Shown here: one piece after another, positions 1 through 9,746 of the stretch
How positions within the stretch are numbered: position 1 is the first letter of the stretch
Layout of the letters: each line of letters starts with the position of its first letter
Assembly (NCBI RefSeq): GCF_000005505.3
Contig: NC_016135.3
Coordinates: 20,306,613-20,370,612 of the forward strand
Source: Brachypodium distachyon
Taxonomy: Eukaryota; Streptophyta; Magnoliopsida; Poales; Poaceae
Reading direction: 5' to 3'
Length of the DNA stretch: 64,000 bases
The notes under the pieces: generated by a model
Database searches by the model: none
What the model saw: only the letters and a program-made list of their open reading frames with translations
What the model was told of the DNA's origin: nothing
Made by a program: the position numbers and the translations under genes

Positions 1-250
1 TCCAAAAACTACGAGTCTGAAACAAATTAATTAATAGCACTGAAATTCAACAACGGATAACTGCAAGGAGTTGTGCATGATAACATTTAATTTTGCTAAT
101 TCTCAAATGACTGGAATTTCTGTCCTTGTAATGGTGTAACTGGCCCGTGGCCTCCCGCGGCCGCCCTGTGGCCCTGTGTAGTGAAATCAAACGAATATAT
201 AGATGGTTCTGCTGGGTGTGTAGTGGTTTTAATCAGTCCGTAGGATCGTA

Positions 251-361
251 CTATCTCCGTCCCAAAATAAGTATCGTAATTTTGTCTAAACACATTTCAT
301 CATGTAGATTTGCTCATTTTGAAAGAAAAAAATTGTGACACTACTTATTTTGGAGTGGAGG
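251..361. mobile_element. Stowaway-like MITE (degenerate)
   Basis: TA dinucleotides flank a ~111-bp element. Its ends are imperfect inverted repeats: CTATCTCCGTCCCAAAATAA on the left and the complement of TTATTTTGGAGTGGAG on the right. The AT-rich interior is partly self-complementary. It is non-autonomous with no coding capacity. Confidence 0.75.
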
Positions 362-427
362 TATTACTTATTACTTAACTGTGTGTTTAAAACTTTATTT
401 GAGAGCTTTGCTTTACTTTGGAATGTA

Positions 428-543
428 CTCCCTCTGATTCTAAATTCTTGAGTCAAATTTGCCCGAATATGGATGTATCTATTCTTAAAAAGTGTTTAGA
501 TACATGTTATATTTTTTCGACAACAATTTAGAATCAGAGGGAG
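428..543. mobile_element. Stowaway MITE
   Basis: A 116-bp element between TA dinucleotides. The left end reads CTCCCTCTGATTCTAAATT and the right end is its near-perfect complement, ending AATCAGAGGGAG. Size, termini and TA target site are diagnostic of the Stowaway (Tc1/mariner-related) family common in grass promoters. Confidence 0.9.
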
Positions 544-1007
544 TACTAATCAAATAACCAAAAATCTGATAGCCATTAATCAAACTCTTGCAACTGTATT
601 GCCTAAAAAACTCTTGCAATGAATCTTGTGCAAAGGTTGTAGGGGTTGACCGTTAGATTATCTCAGCTTTTACTTTAGACACCAAAATTTGAATTTCCAT
701 CCAGCATATACGACTTTTTACACGTAAAGGTATCTTGGATTCTATGACATACAGAGTACTATGTCCCACTTGAACCGGGCCCTGCATGCTGACTGGCCTC
801 CTATCGTCTCGGATGGCCAATGCATGACCGGTCCCACAGAAACCCGTTTACCCAGCGTCTCGACGCAAGATCGAGCGCGCCTAGCCGTTTCCTTTTCTTT
901 CCCGACTCGTCCGGCGGCTATGCTTCCTCCAAAACAAATGCATGGCTCAAGAAGTTCATCGTGACACTGCACCACCTGTCTCGTCCAAACAAGGCTTTAG
1001 CTCGCTC

Positions 1008-1015
1008 TATATATT
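1008..1015 (+). promoter_or_regulatory. TATA box of the invertase gene
   Basis: TATATATT lies about 150 bp upstream of the invertase start codon in an otherwise GC-rich region. A start of transcription near 1040 and a leader of about 120 nt are inferred from the spacing. Confidence 0.6.
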
Positions 1016-1159
1016 GCCCGCCTCCGTCGTGTCCGTGAAAGACACAGCATAAAGTGCTCGCTGGCTCGATCGATCTCCACGGGACGCTTCTCCGCGTATA
1101 CGCGCAAGTGCGTGCATCTCGTCAACCATTAGCTCAAGCCTAGCGCGCACCGCGCAGCG

Positions 1160-4100
1160 ATGATCCCGGCAGTCTCAGCGTTCATGGACGACGACGACGC
1201 CGGCATCGGCGTCCACGACGACCCCGCGGCCGGCGAGAGCACGCACGCGCCGCTGCTTCCGGAGACCAGCCTTCAGGGCCGGCGTGCCCCCGCGAGGCAG
1301 AAGCCGCAGCCGTCGTCGTCGAGCGTGCTCCCGGCCATCGCGTGGACGGCCGTGCTCCTGCTCGCGCTCGCGGGGCTCGTGTCCTACGGCAGGCCGCAAC
1401 AACGCCATGGCGGCGTCGCTGATCCAATGGAGGACGACGAGGTCGCAGGCGCGGGCCTCGCGGTGGAGGTTGCCGCGTCCCGGGGCGTCGTGCAGGGCGT
1501 GTCGGAGAAGTCCGCCGGCCCGGCGCTCCTCGAGGCCGGGCGCGCCTTCGACTGGACCAAGGGGATGCTGGCGTGGCAGCGCACGGCGTTCCATTTCCAG
1601 CCCCAGAAGAACTGGATGAATGGTAGATACGTCGCCATCTCGCGCTATTCTCCTTCTGTTTAGTAGTCCATTGGAACTTAATTCTGTATACGTCTCTGAT
1701 TGAGACGCACTTTTCTTTCTTGCCCCGGCTCTAATTAACTTCGTCTTGCGTTTTTGTCACGGACGTCTCGTGCGCACGGCGGTGATCGGTTTTCTCTCCA
1801 GATCCCAACGGTAAGTTTGTTGCCTCTCTAGCAGATCAATCAAGGCGCATGTGATGATCGAGCGAATGCTTTATGGCTCGATCCCAGCATTTCTAGCTAG
1901 CCAGATGGTCGTATTAATGCACCGCCGGCCCGGTCGATCAAAATGATGGATGGATATCCACCATCATCGATCGATCCATGACCTATATACATATAGCTTT
2001 CACGTATTAATGTCGCTAATTGTGACACTAATATAATCTCTCGCAGGTCCATTGTACTACAAGGGATGGTACCATCTGTTCTACCAATGGAACCCGGACG
2101 CGGCGGTGTGGGGGAACATCACGTGGGGCCACGCCGTGTCGCGCGACCTCATCCACTGGCTGCACCTGCCGCTGGCCATGGTGCCCGACCACTGGTACGA
2201 CATCAACGGCGTCTGGACCGGCTCCGCCACGACGCTCCCGGACGGCAGGATCGTCATGCTCTACACGGGCGCCACGGAGGAGATGGTCCAGGTGCAGCTC
2301 CTGGCCGAGCCGGCCGACCCGTCCGACCCGCTGCTGCTTCGGTGGGCCAAGTCGGAGGCGAACCCGATCCTGGTGCCGCCGCCGGGCGTCGGGCTCAGCG
2401 ACTTCCGCGACCCGACCACGGCGTGGCTCAACCCGACCGACTCCACGTGGCGGATCACCATCGGGTCCAAGAACCCGGAGCACGCCGGGCTGGCGCTGGT
2501 GTACAAGACGACGGACTTCGTGCACTACGACCTGCTGCCGTCGCTGCTGCACCTGGTGCACGGCACGGGGATGTGGGAGTGCGTGGACTTCTACCCGGTG
2601 TCCACCACCAGCAGGCCGGGCGGCGAGATCGGGCTCGAGACGTCCGTGCCGCCGGGGCCTGGGGTGAAGCACGTGGTCAAGGTCAGCCTCGACGACGACA
2701 GGAACGACTACTACGCCATCGGCACCTACGACGCCAAGGACGACACATGGACGCCGGACGACGCCGCCATCGACGTCGGGATCGGGCTCCGGTACGACTA
2801 CGGCAGGTTCTACGCCTCCAAGACCTTCTACGACCCCGTCGGCCGCCGGCGCGTGCTCTGGGGGTGGATCGTCGAGACCGATAGCGAGCGTGCAGACATC
2901 CTCAAGGGCTGGGCAGGCCTCCAGGTAATTAACAACCTCTTGCATGGTCTAGGAATCCCGTAATTTGTCTTTGCTGATAAGCTAGAGCTGCATTGGCTAC
3001 GAGTCTGACCTGGCCGGATCCATGGATGACAAGGACTCCTATACAATGCCCCGCTCGCTGTGAACCCGTCCGTACAGCACGCATTTAACCTGTTGACTTT
3101 CCACCGGCCACGAGATGCATGCGGCCATACACAAAACAAATCGAGTTGTTCCAGAGGAAAGCTCTTGGTGCGGCCCACGGGCCCACTTCGGTTTATCCAA
3201 AACGAGCTGCACGCCTCTTTCCTTGTTAATCGGACCAACTGTCCGGGGGCCCAGCAAGATCTGCAGCCGTCCAATAGTCTAGCGCTCGCGATGCCGTGAG
3301 TCGATTAGCAAAATCATTTCCTGGTGCGTGACTGTGACTTCTGTCCTATTGGCCGAGAGATTGTTCGAATCAACTTTGTTGCCGTAGCTACACAGGCTCT
3401 CGGACGAGTCAAAGGATCAAAGCCTTCAGCTGGGGAGGTTTTATATGTGTAACGTGCCTTAGCTGGGTACTTAATTTTGGGGTTTGCTTGACGCTACGGA
3501 TTTTGAATTGTTCTCAAGTTTACAGTTCAAGGCAAAGCCTGTTCAAAGTTTTCCCTGAATTTAAGAAGGCACATGAATTATCATAAGATTGACTAGCCAT
3601 GGAAAATTCATGGAGATGCGCCCGACACCGTGTTGATTTTACTACCTGGTCTATTCCCATTTTCTAATACTCCCTCCATCTAACAAAAGATGTCTCAAAT
3701 TTGAATGCATCTGTACACTAAGTCATGTCTAGATACATCTAAATTTTAACAAATTTGAGACATCTTTTGTTGGACGGATGGAGTACTTGTTTCATAATAT
3801 ATTCCTCATTACGAATTTGAAAGAAAACGAAAAGATTCATTATGCTGACATGTGCTGAGCTTATTTGGTACTAGCTGGCTATAGTATATTTGTTGTTAGT
3901 TCAACCAATTAAAGGCACTGTCTTGTTCAGAGGATCAGATATACACGCATACATACAGATATACACAGTACTGGCACCAAGGATTGCGACAGCTAGCTGT
4001 ATAAAAAATGGATACGCACGAATCAAACCAGCAGATACAGAGGAGTAGTACCTTTCCTCCGTTTAACAACTGCAGAGAACAAGCTCCGTGTAGTATACTT

Positions 4101-5241
4101 TGTTTAACTGTCTCTCATGAAAATGGTCATTCGATGAGTCCTTTTCCAATACAATCACATTAGCCTGAACAGGGTAATCCGGTTAGCATGGATGAAAGCA
4201 GGGTAATTAACCATGTTCCTTTGTCCACGTGCAGTCAGTTCCGAGGACGGTTCTCATGGACACGAAGACAGGCAGCAACCTGCTCCAGTGGCCGGTGGTG
4301 GAGGTGGAGAACCTCCGGATGCGCGGCAAGAGCTTCGACGGCCTGGCCGTGCCGCCCGGCTCCGTCGTGCCCTTGGACGTCGGCAAAGCATCACAGGTGA
4401 ACTACGAGCCCTCAGCCCCCCACAGTATATCTGTCGTAATAGTGATTCGCTGTTACCTGTCACACGCGTTCCGTGCCAATTTAATGTCGATCCCTTTGTT
4501 CGATCGCGTGCGTGCAGTTGGACATCGAAGCGGCCTTTCAGGTACATCTGGACTCGTCGGTGGCCGGGGGAGCGGAGGGGGCAGAATCGTACAACTGCAG
4601 CGCGAGCGCCGGCGCGGCGGGGCGAGGCGTGCTCGGCCCGTTCGGGCTCCTCGTGCTGGCCGACGAGGGCTTGTCGGAGCAGACCGCCGTCTACTTCTAC
4701 CTGGTCAAGGATGCCAACGGAAAATTCACCACTTTCTTCTGCCAAGATGCGCTCAGGTACTCATCTCTTCTATCGTACGCCAGTTGCACGAATCGAAGTC
4801 TTGCAGAGGAACTAATTGTGATGTCAAATCCTGTTTCCCAGGTCGTCAAAGGCGAACGATCTCGATAAGAAAGTATACGGCAGCTTGGTCCCTGTACTTG
4901 ATGGAGAAAATCTGTCAGTAAGAATACTGGTAAGTTTTTGCAAACAACGTTAGAAGCATCCACGCCACTTCACACGACGATATATTTGGCTGGTCTTTGA
5001 GAGTTATTCACTAATTTTCTATATGGCCTTCTTTTGACAGGTTGATCACTCCATAGTGGAAAGCTTTGCTCAGGGCGGGAGGACTTGCATTACATCGCGC
5101 GCCTACCCTACAAAGGCGATCTATGACTCTGCCAGAGTCTTCCTCTTCAACAACGCGACAAATGTTAACATCACCGCGAAATCACTCAAGATCTGGGAGA
5201 TGAACTCAGCTTACATCCGTCCATATCCAAGTTCTGTCTAA
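1160..5241 (+). CDS. VIN1: Vacuolar acid invertase (beta-fructofuranosidase, GH32)
   Basis: Hydrolyses sucrose to glucose and fructose in the vacuole. Seven exons join in frame: 1160-1622, 1802-1810, 2047-2924, 4235-4396, 4518-4756, 4842-4929 and 5041-5241, giving 679 residues. The N-terminus has an acidic dileucine-type stretch (APLLPE, ~30-35) and one membrane anchor (~56-77), typical of vacuole-sorted invertases. The GH32 core has WMNDPNG (nucleophile D155), FRDP (D279) and MWECVDFYP (acid/base E335). Valine after EC is the vacuolar form; cell-wall enzymes usually have proline. Trp and Asn in WMN and Trp in FYQWNP favour an invertase over a fructosyltransferase. The symbol follows the rice gene recalled at the syntenic place and is inference. 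Intron 3 is long and holds a MITE. A TATA box lies at 1008. Confidence 0.93.
1802..1810 (+). other. 9-nt mini-exon of the invertase
   Basis: ATCCCAACG sits between a consensus acceptor (CCAG) and donor (GTAAGT). Joined to the final G of exon 1 and the GT opening exon 3 it encodes Asp-Pro-Asn-Gly, including the catalytic nucleophile. Both flanking introns are phase 1. A mini-exon here is an established trait of plant acid invertase genes. Confidence 0.9.
3670..3783. mobile_element. Stowaway MITE in invertase intron 3
   Basis: A 114-bp element flanked by TA. The left end CTCCCTCCATCTAACAAAAG pairs with the right end, which reads CTTTTGTTGGACGGATGGAG. The interior shares TACACTAAGTCATGTCTAGA with copies at 57157 and 63214, so these three belong to one subfamily. 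Confidence 0.9.
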
Positions 5242-5527
5242 GCAGAATGGCAAACAATGCCTGTCTGAGTTGTTTATATGTTCTCTGTAGCATAGCAGTT
5301 CTTTATTTTTCATTACTTCTTTGGAAAGTATAATAACGGGCAACGAAGCCATTGGTGGACCACAGAATGTATTTTTGACACACACAAAAGTTGGATTTTG
5401 TATGTAGGAATAATGTGTTCAAATAACTTGGGGCTTCACAAAATGAAATAATATGTCTCCTTTCATTCATCATATACTTTGTGTAAAAGGAAACACATAT
5501 ACTTTGCAAACATGGTGTCGCTGTTGT

Positions 5528-5617
5528 ATTTGGGCTTACTATTTTATGCTCTGGCAGTCCACCAAAATATTCATTTGGGCTTACTATTTTATGCTCTGGC
5601 AGTCCACCAAAATATTC
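5528..5617. repeat. Perfect 45-bp tandem duplication
   Basis: Two identical 45-bp units, 5528-5572 and 5573-5617, each starting ATTTGGGCTTACTATTTTAT. The 45-bp period leaves the minus-strand frame open across both copies, but there is no other sign of coding. Confidence 0.9.
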
Positions 5618-6061
5618 GTACCGTGATAATCCTCGGCCTTTTTTCATACTGGGCCTTGCTTGGCAGGAAGTCAATCACAATGCCTTGTAATGTTAATTAC
5701 CAGCCCGCTAGATATGAACATAGTGCCACACCTTTCCTGGGCCTATGGTTACTATTTCCACGACAAAGCCATGACCGAGCATGGCACCCGCTATTCAGTC
5801 ATCGTCTTCTGCCAAGTGCCATGGCCAGATACCCAAGTGGTTGGTTGGCGGACTGTTTCCTTCGCCATCGTCTGTCAAACATCCCATAAAATTTGTGGGA
5901 CTCCATGATTGCACCGAATCTATCTACATCTATATACCAATGTAAAAAATACGGACTGTTCCAACTTTTTTTCTCTCATTTTTTCGTCGAGCCTCCGAGA
6001 CCCACCTTGTCCGCCCGCACGCAAACCACTCCTTCGTCCGCCCTAAACGCCGAGTAGGGGA

Positions 6062-6272
6062 ACATGTTCTTTCTCTCAGCCCTCATCCCCCCGGCGTGTT
6101 GATATGGGTCAATGGGAGCCGCTACGACAATGCACGCTAAGGTGGTTCAACGGCCGTTTAATTCCACAAAAAACAGGAAAACATATTCGTTCTCTCAATT
6201 CTCATCCCCGGCGTGTTGATCTGGACCAACGGGAGCCACTAAGACAACGCGCGCTAACGCGGTTTAGCCGTG
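6062..6272. repeat. Imperfect tandem repeat, two units
   Basis: Units at about 6062-6155 and 6181-6272 share CATCCCC, CGGCGTGTTGAT, GGGAGCC and CGCTAA in the same order with scattered mismatches. An old local duplication with no function apparent. Confidence 0.65.
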
Positions 6273-6689
6273 ATTATAAGGGATGATTGAGGAGGGGAAA
6301 AGAAAGGGAATGGCCATGGAATACGGTACAAAGCACCTGGACGGGTTGCGGGTCGAGGTGGCGTCGTCAAGGCGGAGATTGCGGCGGCCGGCGCACATGT
6401 GTCTTGCTTTTGGCGCTAGGAGTAAGATGGTCACGAGCGCTCGTGCGGGCATGGGATGGACGCTCTCGGAGAAGCTGGCACAAGAGGGAAAACGGGCGCG
6501 TCCCAAGAGAAAAAAAAAAAGAGAAAAAAAAGAGAGCTTCAATTGACCGCTTGCTTCCGGGCAGATGGGCCATTTCATCTGGGGATGTCAGGTGGCACAT
6601 GATAGTCTTTTGCGGAAATGGGCCTGTTCGTAATAAACAGTAGCCGCGCGTTTTATAGACGGCACATCAATTGGACTGCCTATTCTCGA

Positions 6690-6860
6690 AGCCATGGCGT
6701 GTCTAGAAGCCTTGGCACTTGCTGCGGACCTCGGCATCCGGCGAGTGCAGGTGGGATCTTGGAGGTTGTTACGTCAACTAATGGCTGGAGTTTAAGCCCT
6801 TTCGTTCGTGTCATTAGAGAGGTCCAGTTTTTATCTTAAGTCTTTTTTCCGAGGAAATGA
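6690..6860 (+). pseudogene. RNase H-like domain fragment of the LINE
   Basis: Frame 1 gives EAMACLEALALAADLGIRR and then stops after a shift. The next frame continues LEVVTSTNGWSLSPFVRVI. Together they resemble the RVT_3-type RNase H domain found at the C-terminus of plant LINEs. The frameshift and following stops show it is non-functional. Confidence 0.7.
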
Positions 6861-6869
6861 CACTTCATG

Positions 6870-7345
6870 TTGATGAACTTCGCAGGGATGTTCAGTTTTA
6901 TTCATTGCCTTGAAAACTATTCAAATGACTCATTAAACTTGACAGCTTTGTTCATTTTAATCCAAATGGTCAAAATCAGATGAAATTCGGCCACGCTGGC
7001 ACATGTCGTGGATCTGGCTGGCGTGTGAGGGGACTTTTCACAATTTTCTGCTTATGGACCTTTTCTCTTTAACCCCCTCGAATCTCCAGAATGGGGAGAC
7101 GTTGCCCTCGCCGGTGAACCCATTTCGGGCCGGCATACACGGCGTCCACGCGAATGGCTCCGTCGATGGGTTCGGCAGCGGCTACTCGAACGACCAAATC
7201 CACGTCACATGCCATCATGACCGAATTTCGTCCGAATCTAACCATTTAGACTAAAATGAGCAAAACTCTCAAGTTTAGTAAGTCATTTAAAGAGTTTTCA
7301 AGTTAATGGATGAAACTGAACATCGCTGTCAAGTTCATTGACCCG
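6870..7345. mobile_element. Foldback / long-TIR element inside the LINE
   Basis: About 6871-7013 and 7200-7340 are imperfect inverted repeats of ~130-140 bp. The left arm has GATGTTCAGTTTTATTCATT and the complement of the right arm has GATGTTCAGTTTCATCCATT. No coding sequence and no clear target duplication. It probably inserted after the LINE. Confidence 0.65.
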
Positions 7346-7549
7346 TAGTATAATTTCCTCTCTTTTTTCTCTTGTAGTTTTCCTCGTGAGAGTTGCGCTC
7401 CAATCTGGATGCTCAGTCCAGAGGGTCTACTTCCTCCGAGTCCGGGCGTCATGTGTGATTTGGTCGGCCCTGATGGGTTTTCTATACTGTCCAGATTAAT
7501 CGATGAATAAAGTAAGTTCTGCCTAAAAAAAATATTAATTGGACTGCCT

Positions 7550-8505
7550 GATATATAAAAAAAGAAGCAATTGGACTGTCGAGGTTCCCGTCATCGGTGC
7601 CAAATCAGCATGGCTTGACCTGTGGCACCTGACGGTCCTAACCGAGTGGAAGAGATTTTGTTGGCTCCAAAATTGACGGTGCAAGTATATTTGATCCGGA
7701 TCTTCTGTGGTAATCCGATGGAAATCTGTGGAGTACCGGAGGAAAGAATCAAGTAATTTGCGTCATTTTGCGCAACTAGACCTGATTAGGCCATTGGCCC
7801 AGTTGAAATATGGCGGAATCCAGAAATCAATCATGGGCTGTCGAGTATCTTTTCCGAATGGTGTGGTATTGGACATGCAAACGGCTCTTGGGCACTCCTG
7901 ACTTCCTGAGCCGGCCAGATTTGCGTGATCTCGGTGCTGGTTAGGTGTGTATTCTGTCGAAAATGGTTTTGTACTTCCAAATTGACCGATTACTACTGGC
8001 TGTAGGGAAGAGATCCAGATTAGCTGTGAGGACACTTTTTTTCCAGGAGGTCCAATACGCACAACGAAATTCACCGCAACACCTCACGGCTCTTAATGCT
8101 ACTTATGTGCCGTCAAACGTCAGTGAGAGGGCCGAAATTTGAGGGTGAAAGCTTGCAGCAAATAGGTGTCCTGTCGTCGGGTGGATTCCAAAATGGGTTG
8201 GCCACTGGCCTGGCCCATTTGACACAATTGTTTTTTCGTAAATCCAAGAAAATAAATACGGCTATGTATCCAGTTCCAGTGCAAGAAAATAAATACGGTT
8301 ATGTATCCAGCTCCAGTGCAAACCGCTGTTATGCGCAAACTTGCATCCCGAACCATGGATTTATAACATGTGGTTTAAATTAGACGTGGGAGCCAAATCC
8401 ATCACTTACAACATAATTTTGCACATAACCTTTCACACGAATCCCCCGCTTGGTACAAGAGAACATGTCATCTTCAAACTGGCATCGGCCCATTAAAAAA
8501 AATAA
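7550..8505. other. Spacer with a third copy of the LINE target motif and a 37-bp tandem repeat
   Basis: No gene recognised. CAATTGGACTG occurs again at about 7567, just beyond an A-rich stretch, suggesting another insertion or slippage at the same site. A 37-bp tandem duplication is at 8245-8318. Nothing else is identifiable. Confidence 0.45.
8245..8318. repeat. 37-bp tandem duplication
   Basis: Units 8245-8281 and 8282-8318 both start CAAGAAAATAAATACGG and differ at two positions. No function is apparent. Confidence 0.85.
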
Positions 8506-8509
8506 AATT

Positions 8510-8890
8510 CAGACAACCACATTTTTTAGGCAGTCGTATCGCTGAACCACAGTTATTGCAAAATCGTTCGCAGAACCACATATTTTAAGACAGTTTGTCT
8601 CAAGCAGCCCGAAACCAAATAGTTTGGCGGTTTCATGTGATTCCTTGCAGCTGGGGCCCACTTGTCGGATGTCACGTAATGGCTTATAAGTGGGAAAAAC
8701 TGCAACTGCGGCAAGGAGAAGAGGGCCAGGGGTTTTAATTGCGGGTTTACATGTCCGGTCGGGTTGAGTCGATGCAGACATGGCATATGACATGTGGGAC
8801 CCACCTGTAAGGAAACACGTGAAACCGCCAAACAAATTGCCTCAAAATGTGTGGTTATGCGAACGGTTTTGTCGTAAGTGTGATTAAGCG
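8510..8890. mobile_element. Foldback MITE-like element
   Basis: The left arm (~8550-8690) contains CGTTCGCAGAACCACAT and GGCGGTTTCATGTGATTCC. The complement of the right arm (~8775-8880) contains CGTTCGCATAACCACAC and GGCGGTTTCACGTGTTTCC. The left arm has an extra ~25 bp. Non-coding, boundaries approximate. Confidence 0.65.
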
Positions 8891-9440
8891 GTACGACAGG
8901 CCCTGAAAACCGTTGTTTTTGGCCGTGGTACCGCGCGTCGACCGTGACCCGATTTCTGCCGCCGCTGTTGTCTCCCTCGGGTTGGGGCAGCGCCGGGGTG
9001 CAGGGTCTCTGCCGCCGTGGGACCACCGCCGCCGCCTCCAACGCTTGGGGCCGCGTCACCGGTGCCAGCTCTAGTGGACAACGCCGTCGCCGCAGCGTCT
9101 TGGGCCATCTGCACCGCTGTCTGCTGCAATCATGCACCGTGGCATTACTATGGAATAAGAGGAAGATACTGATTGTGCTAATGAGAGAAAGATATCGATT
9201 GTGCCATTCCTCCTATTAAGGTTGCAGAATGCGATTTATTTGGGACTATTGAGAGATTAAATGTGTAATTGAGACATAATTTTCGGATACTCAACTTAAT
9301 TATAGAGCCATTAAATCATATTAAGTACATGTGATTGTTTACATCAAGCCTTAAGTTGTATTTTTTTTTCAATTGTATGCTTTGCATTACAACAAAAATA
9401 TCAAATAAATGTGGAGTTAAAATAACAATAATAAGCTATT
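8890..9440. other. GC-rich ORF remnant followed by AT-rich spacer
   Basis: At 8884-9129 the minus strand has an open frame with MAQDAAATALSTRAGTG and a glycine run, which looks compositionally protein-like. It has no start context or family I recognise, and both strands are open through the same GC-rich tract. It is probably a transposon-derived or captured fragment. From 9200 the DNA is AT-rich with nothing identifiable. Confidence 0.35.
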
Positions 9441-9442
9441 TA

Positions 9443-9650
9443 CATATCATCTATTCTATTATAAGTAATGTTATGTACAATATAAGAAAATATTCATGGC
9501 CAAATAACTTTGGAAAGAAATATCTATGACCAAATAATGTTGTAAAAATACAGTCATGATCAATTCCTTCTATATATAACTATATACATATCATCTATTT
9601 TAAGTAACAGTATGTACAATATAGAAATTATTCATGACCAAATATACATA
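9443..9650. repeat. Degenerate direct repeats upstream of the MEG-like gene
   Basis: Segments starting near 9443 and 9588 share CATATCATCTATT, then a GTAA/ATGTACAATATA stretch and an ATTCATG-CCAAATA motif in the same order. The CATG(A/G)CCAAATA motif also recurs around 9527. They lie just upstream of the inferred TATA box at 9699. Confidence 0.6.
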
Positions 9651-9698
9651 TCGCGGCGGTAATCAATTCCTGCTATCTATTGCCTCAAATATTCCTCA

Positions 9699-9704
9699 TA
9701 TATA
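9699..9704 (+). promoter_or_regulatory. Probable TATA box of the MEG-like gene, now cut off by the MULE
   Basis: TATATA in CTCATATATACACG. With the MULE and one target copy removed, this motif would lie about 126 bp upstream of the ATG at 13720, a normal distance. In the present sequence it is ~4 kb away. The assignment is inference from position. Confidence 0.45.
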
Positions 9705-9746
9705 CACGTATCAATCTCTCTCTACATATACACAGGCCACATAAAC

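Larger units (their letters stand above)
1..1159. other. Upstream region and promoter of the invertase gene
   Basis: No gene is supported here. The stretch holds two Stowaway-type MITEs (listed separately), then a GC-richer proximal promoter from about 760. A TATA box lies at 1008-1015. The inferred leader, about 1040-1159, has no upstream ATG, so 1160 is the first start codon after the TATA box. The short overlapping ORFs in 742-1038 are on both strands and look like chance. Confidence 0.6.
5242..6660. other. Invertase 3' flank and repeat-rich spacer
   Basis: No gene is supported. The invertase 3' UTR probably ends within the first 200 bases. The rest holds a perfect 45-bp tandem duplication (5528-5617), an imperfect ~119-bp-period duplication (6062-6272) and a purine-rich tract near 6510-6540. 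Short ORFs on both strands overlap each other and lack recognisable domains. Confidence 0.5.
6682..7536 (+). mobile_element. 5'-truncated LINE with 13-bp target duplication
   Basis: The segment lies between direct repeats AATTGGACTGCCT at 6669-6681 and 7537-7549, and ends in an A-run (GCCTAAAAAAAATATT), the signature of non-LTR retrotransposition. At 6690-6840 it encodes pieces of a plant-type RNase H domain (EAMACLEALALAADLGI, then LEVVTSTNGWSLSPF). These are in different frames, so the copy is broken. Its 5' part is missing. A foldback element interrupts it at about 6870-7345. Confidence 0.72.

Noticed and set aside
2028..2945. 305-residue minus-strand ORF opposite invertase exon 3
   Set aside because: A shadow of the GC-rich coding exon on the other strand. 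The GH32 motifs on the plus strand explain the region.
8884..9129. Glycine-rich minus-strand ORF
   Set aside because: No domain recognised and the opposite strand is equally open. Kept only as a possible transposon or captured fragment.
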